Position numbers and translations under genes: made by a program. From assembly GCF_000735345.1 (NCBI RefSeq), contig NZ_JMPJ01000070.1, positions 1 to 32,622 on the forward strand: 32,622 nt of DNA. The letters are read 5' to 3'. Within the stretch, counting starts at the first letter, position 1, and each line of letters opens with the position of its first letter. The notes under the pieces are model-generated. The model was not told the DNA's origin and made no database searches. It was given only the letters and a program-made list of their open reading frames with translations. Positions 32,593 through 32,622 of the stretch are shown here, piece after piece. This DNA is from Ewingella americana ATCC 33852. GTDB lineage: Bacteria; Pseudomonadota; Gammaproteobacteria; Enterobacterales; Enterobacteriaceae.

Positions 32593-32622
32593 GCCGCTCC
32601 ATCGACAGGGAACAACGTGAAT

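Overview
The window is a stretch of core chromosome from a member of the Enterobacterales. Every protein is full length and closely resembles its Escherichia coli counterpart, and the gene order is that of the E. coli interval between rrnB and rrnE. Small differences point to a lineage outside Escherichia, possibly Yersiniaceae (Rahnella, Ewingella or Serratia type). These are the absence of htrC and zraPSR, a ThiH with a C-terminal tail, an enlarged P3 arm in the thiC riboswitch, and unusual sequence at the rrn end. The genus is a guess.

Layout, left to right. Positions 1-200 hold two intrinsic terminators and 5S-like fragments, the tail of an rRNA operon. The overlapping pair murB-birA follows. 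coaA lies opposite and converges on birA at a shared terminator. A stringent-type promoter then drives thrU-tyrU-glyT-thrT-tufB. Next come secE-nusG, rplK-rplA, rplJ-rplL and rpoB-rpoC, the translation and transcription block, with its promoters, the L1 and L10 autoregulatory leaders and the rplL-rpoB attenuator. From about 18.3 to 24.1 kb, on the minus strand, lies the thiamine operon thiC-E-F-S-G-H, headed by a TPP riboswitch. rsd (minus) and nudC-hemE-nfi-yjaG (plus) diverge from one intergenic region. hupA and the lipoprotein gene yjaH follow. purH-purD lie on the minus strand behind a PurR operator. At the right edge (32.44-32.62 kb) is an rrn P1 promoter with an UP element and three Fis-like palindromes, so a second rRNA operon begins just outside the window.

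Functionally, the left 18 kb makes and controls the gene-expression machinery: tRNAs, EF-Tu, ribosomal stalk proteins, RNA polymerase beta and beta', NusG, and the SecE translocon subunit. The right part holds cofactor and nucleotide synthesis (thiamine, haem, purines) with RNA and DNA housekeeping (NudC, EndoV, HU, Rsd). I see no mobile element, CRISPR array, phage gene, toxin or defence system, and no undescribed multi-gene system. The points worth a second look are regulatory or structural: a promoter built into a terminator palindrome before rplK, the palindromes before secE, the rsd operator-like repeat, the hupA terminator inside the start of yjaH, the enlarged riboswitch arm, and the rRNA-operon debris at the left end.
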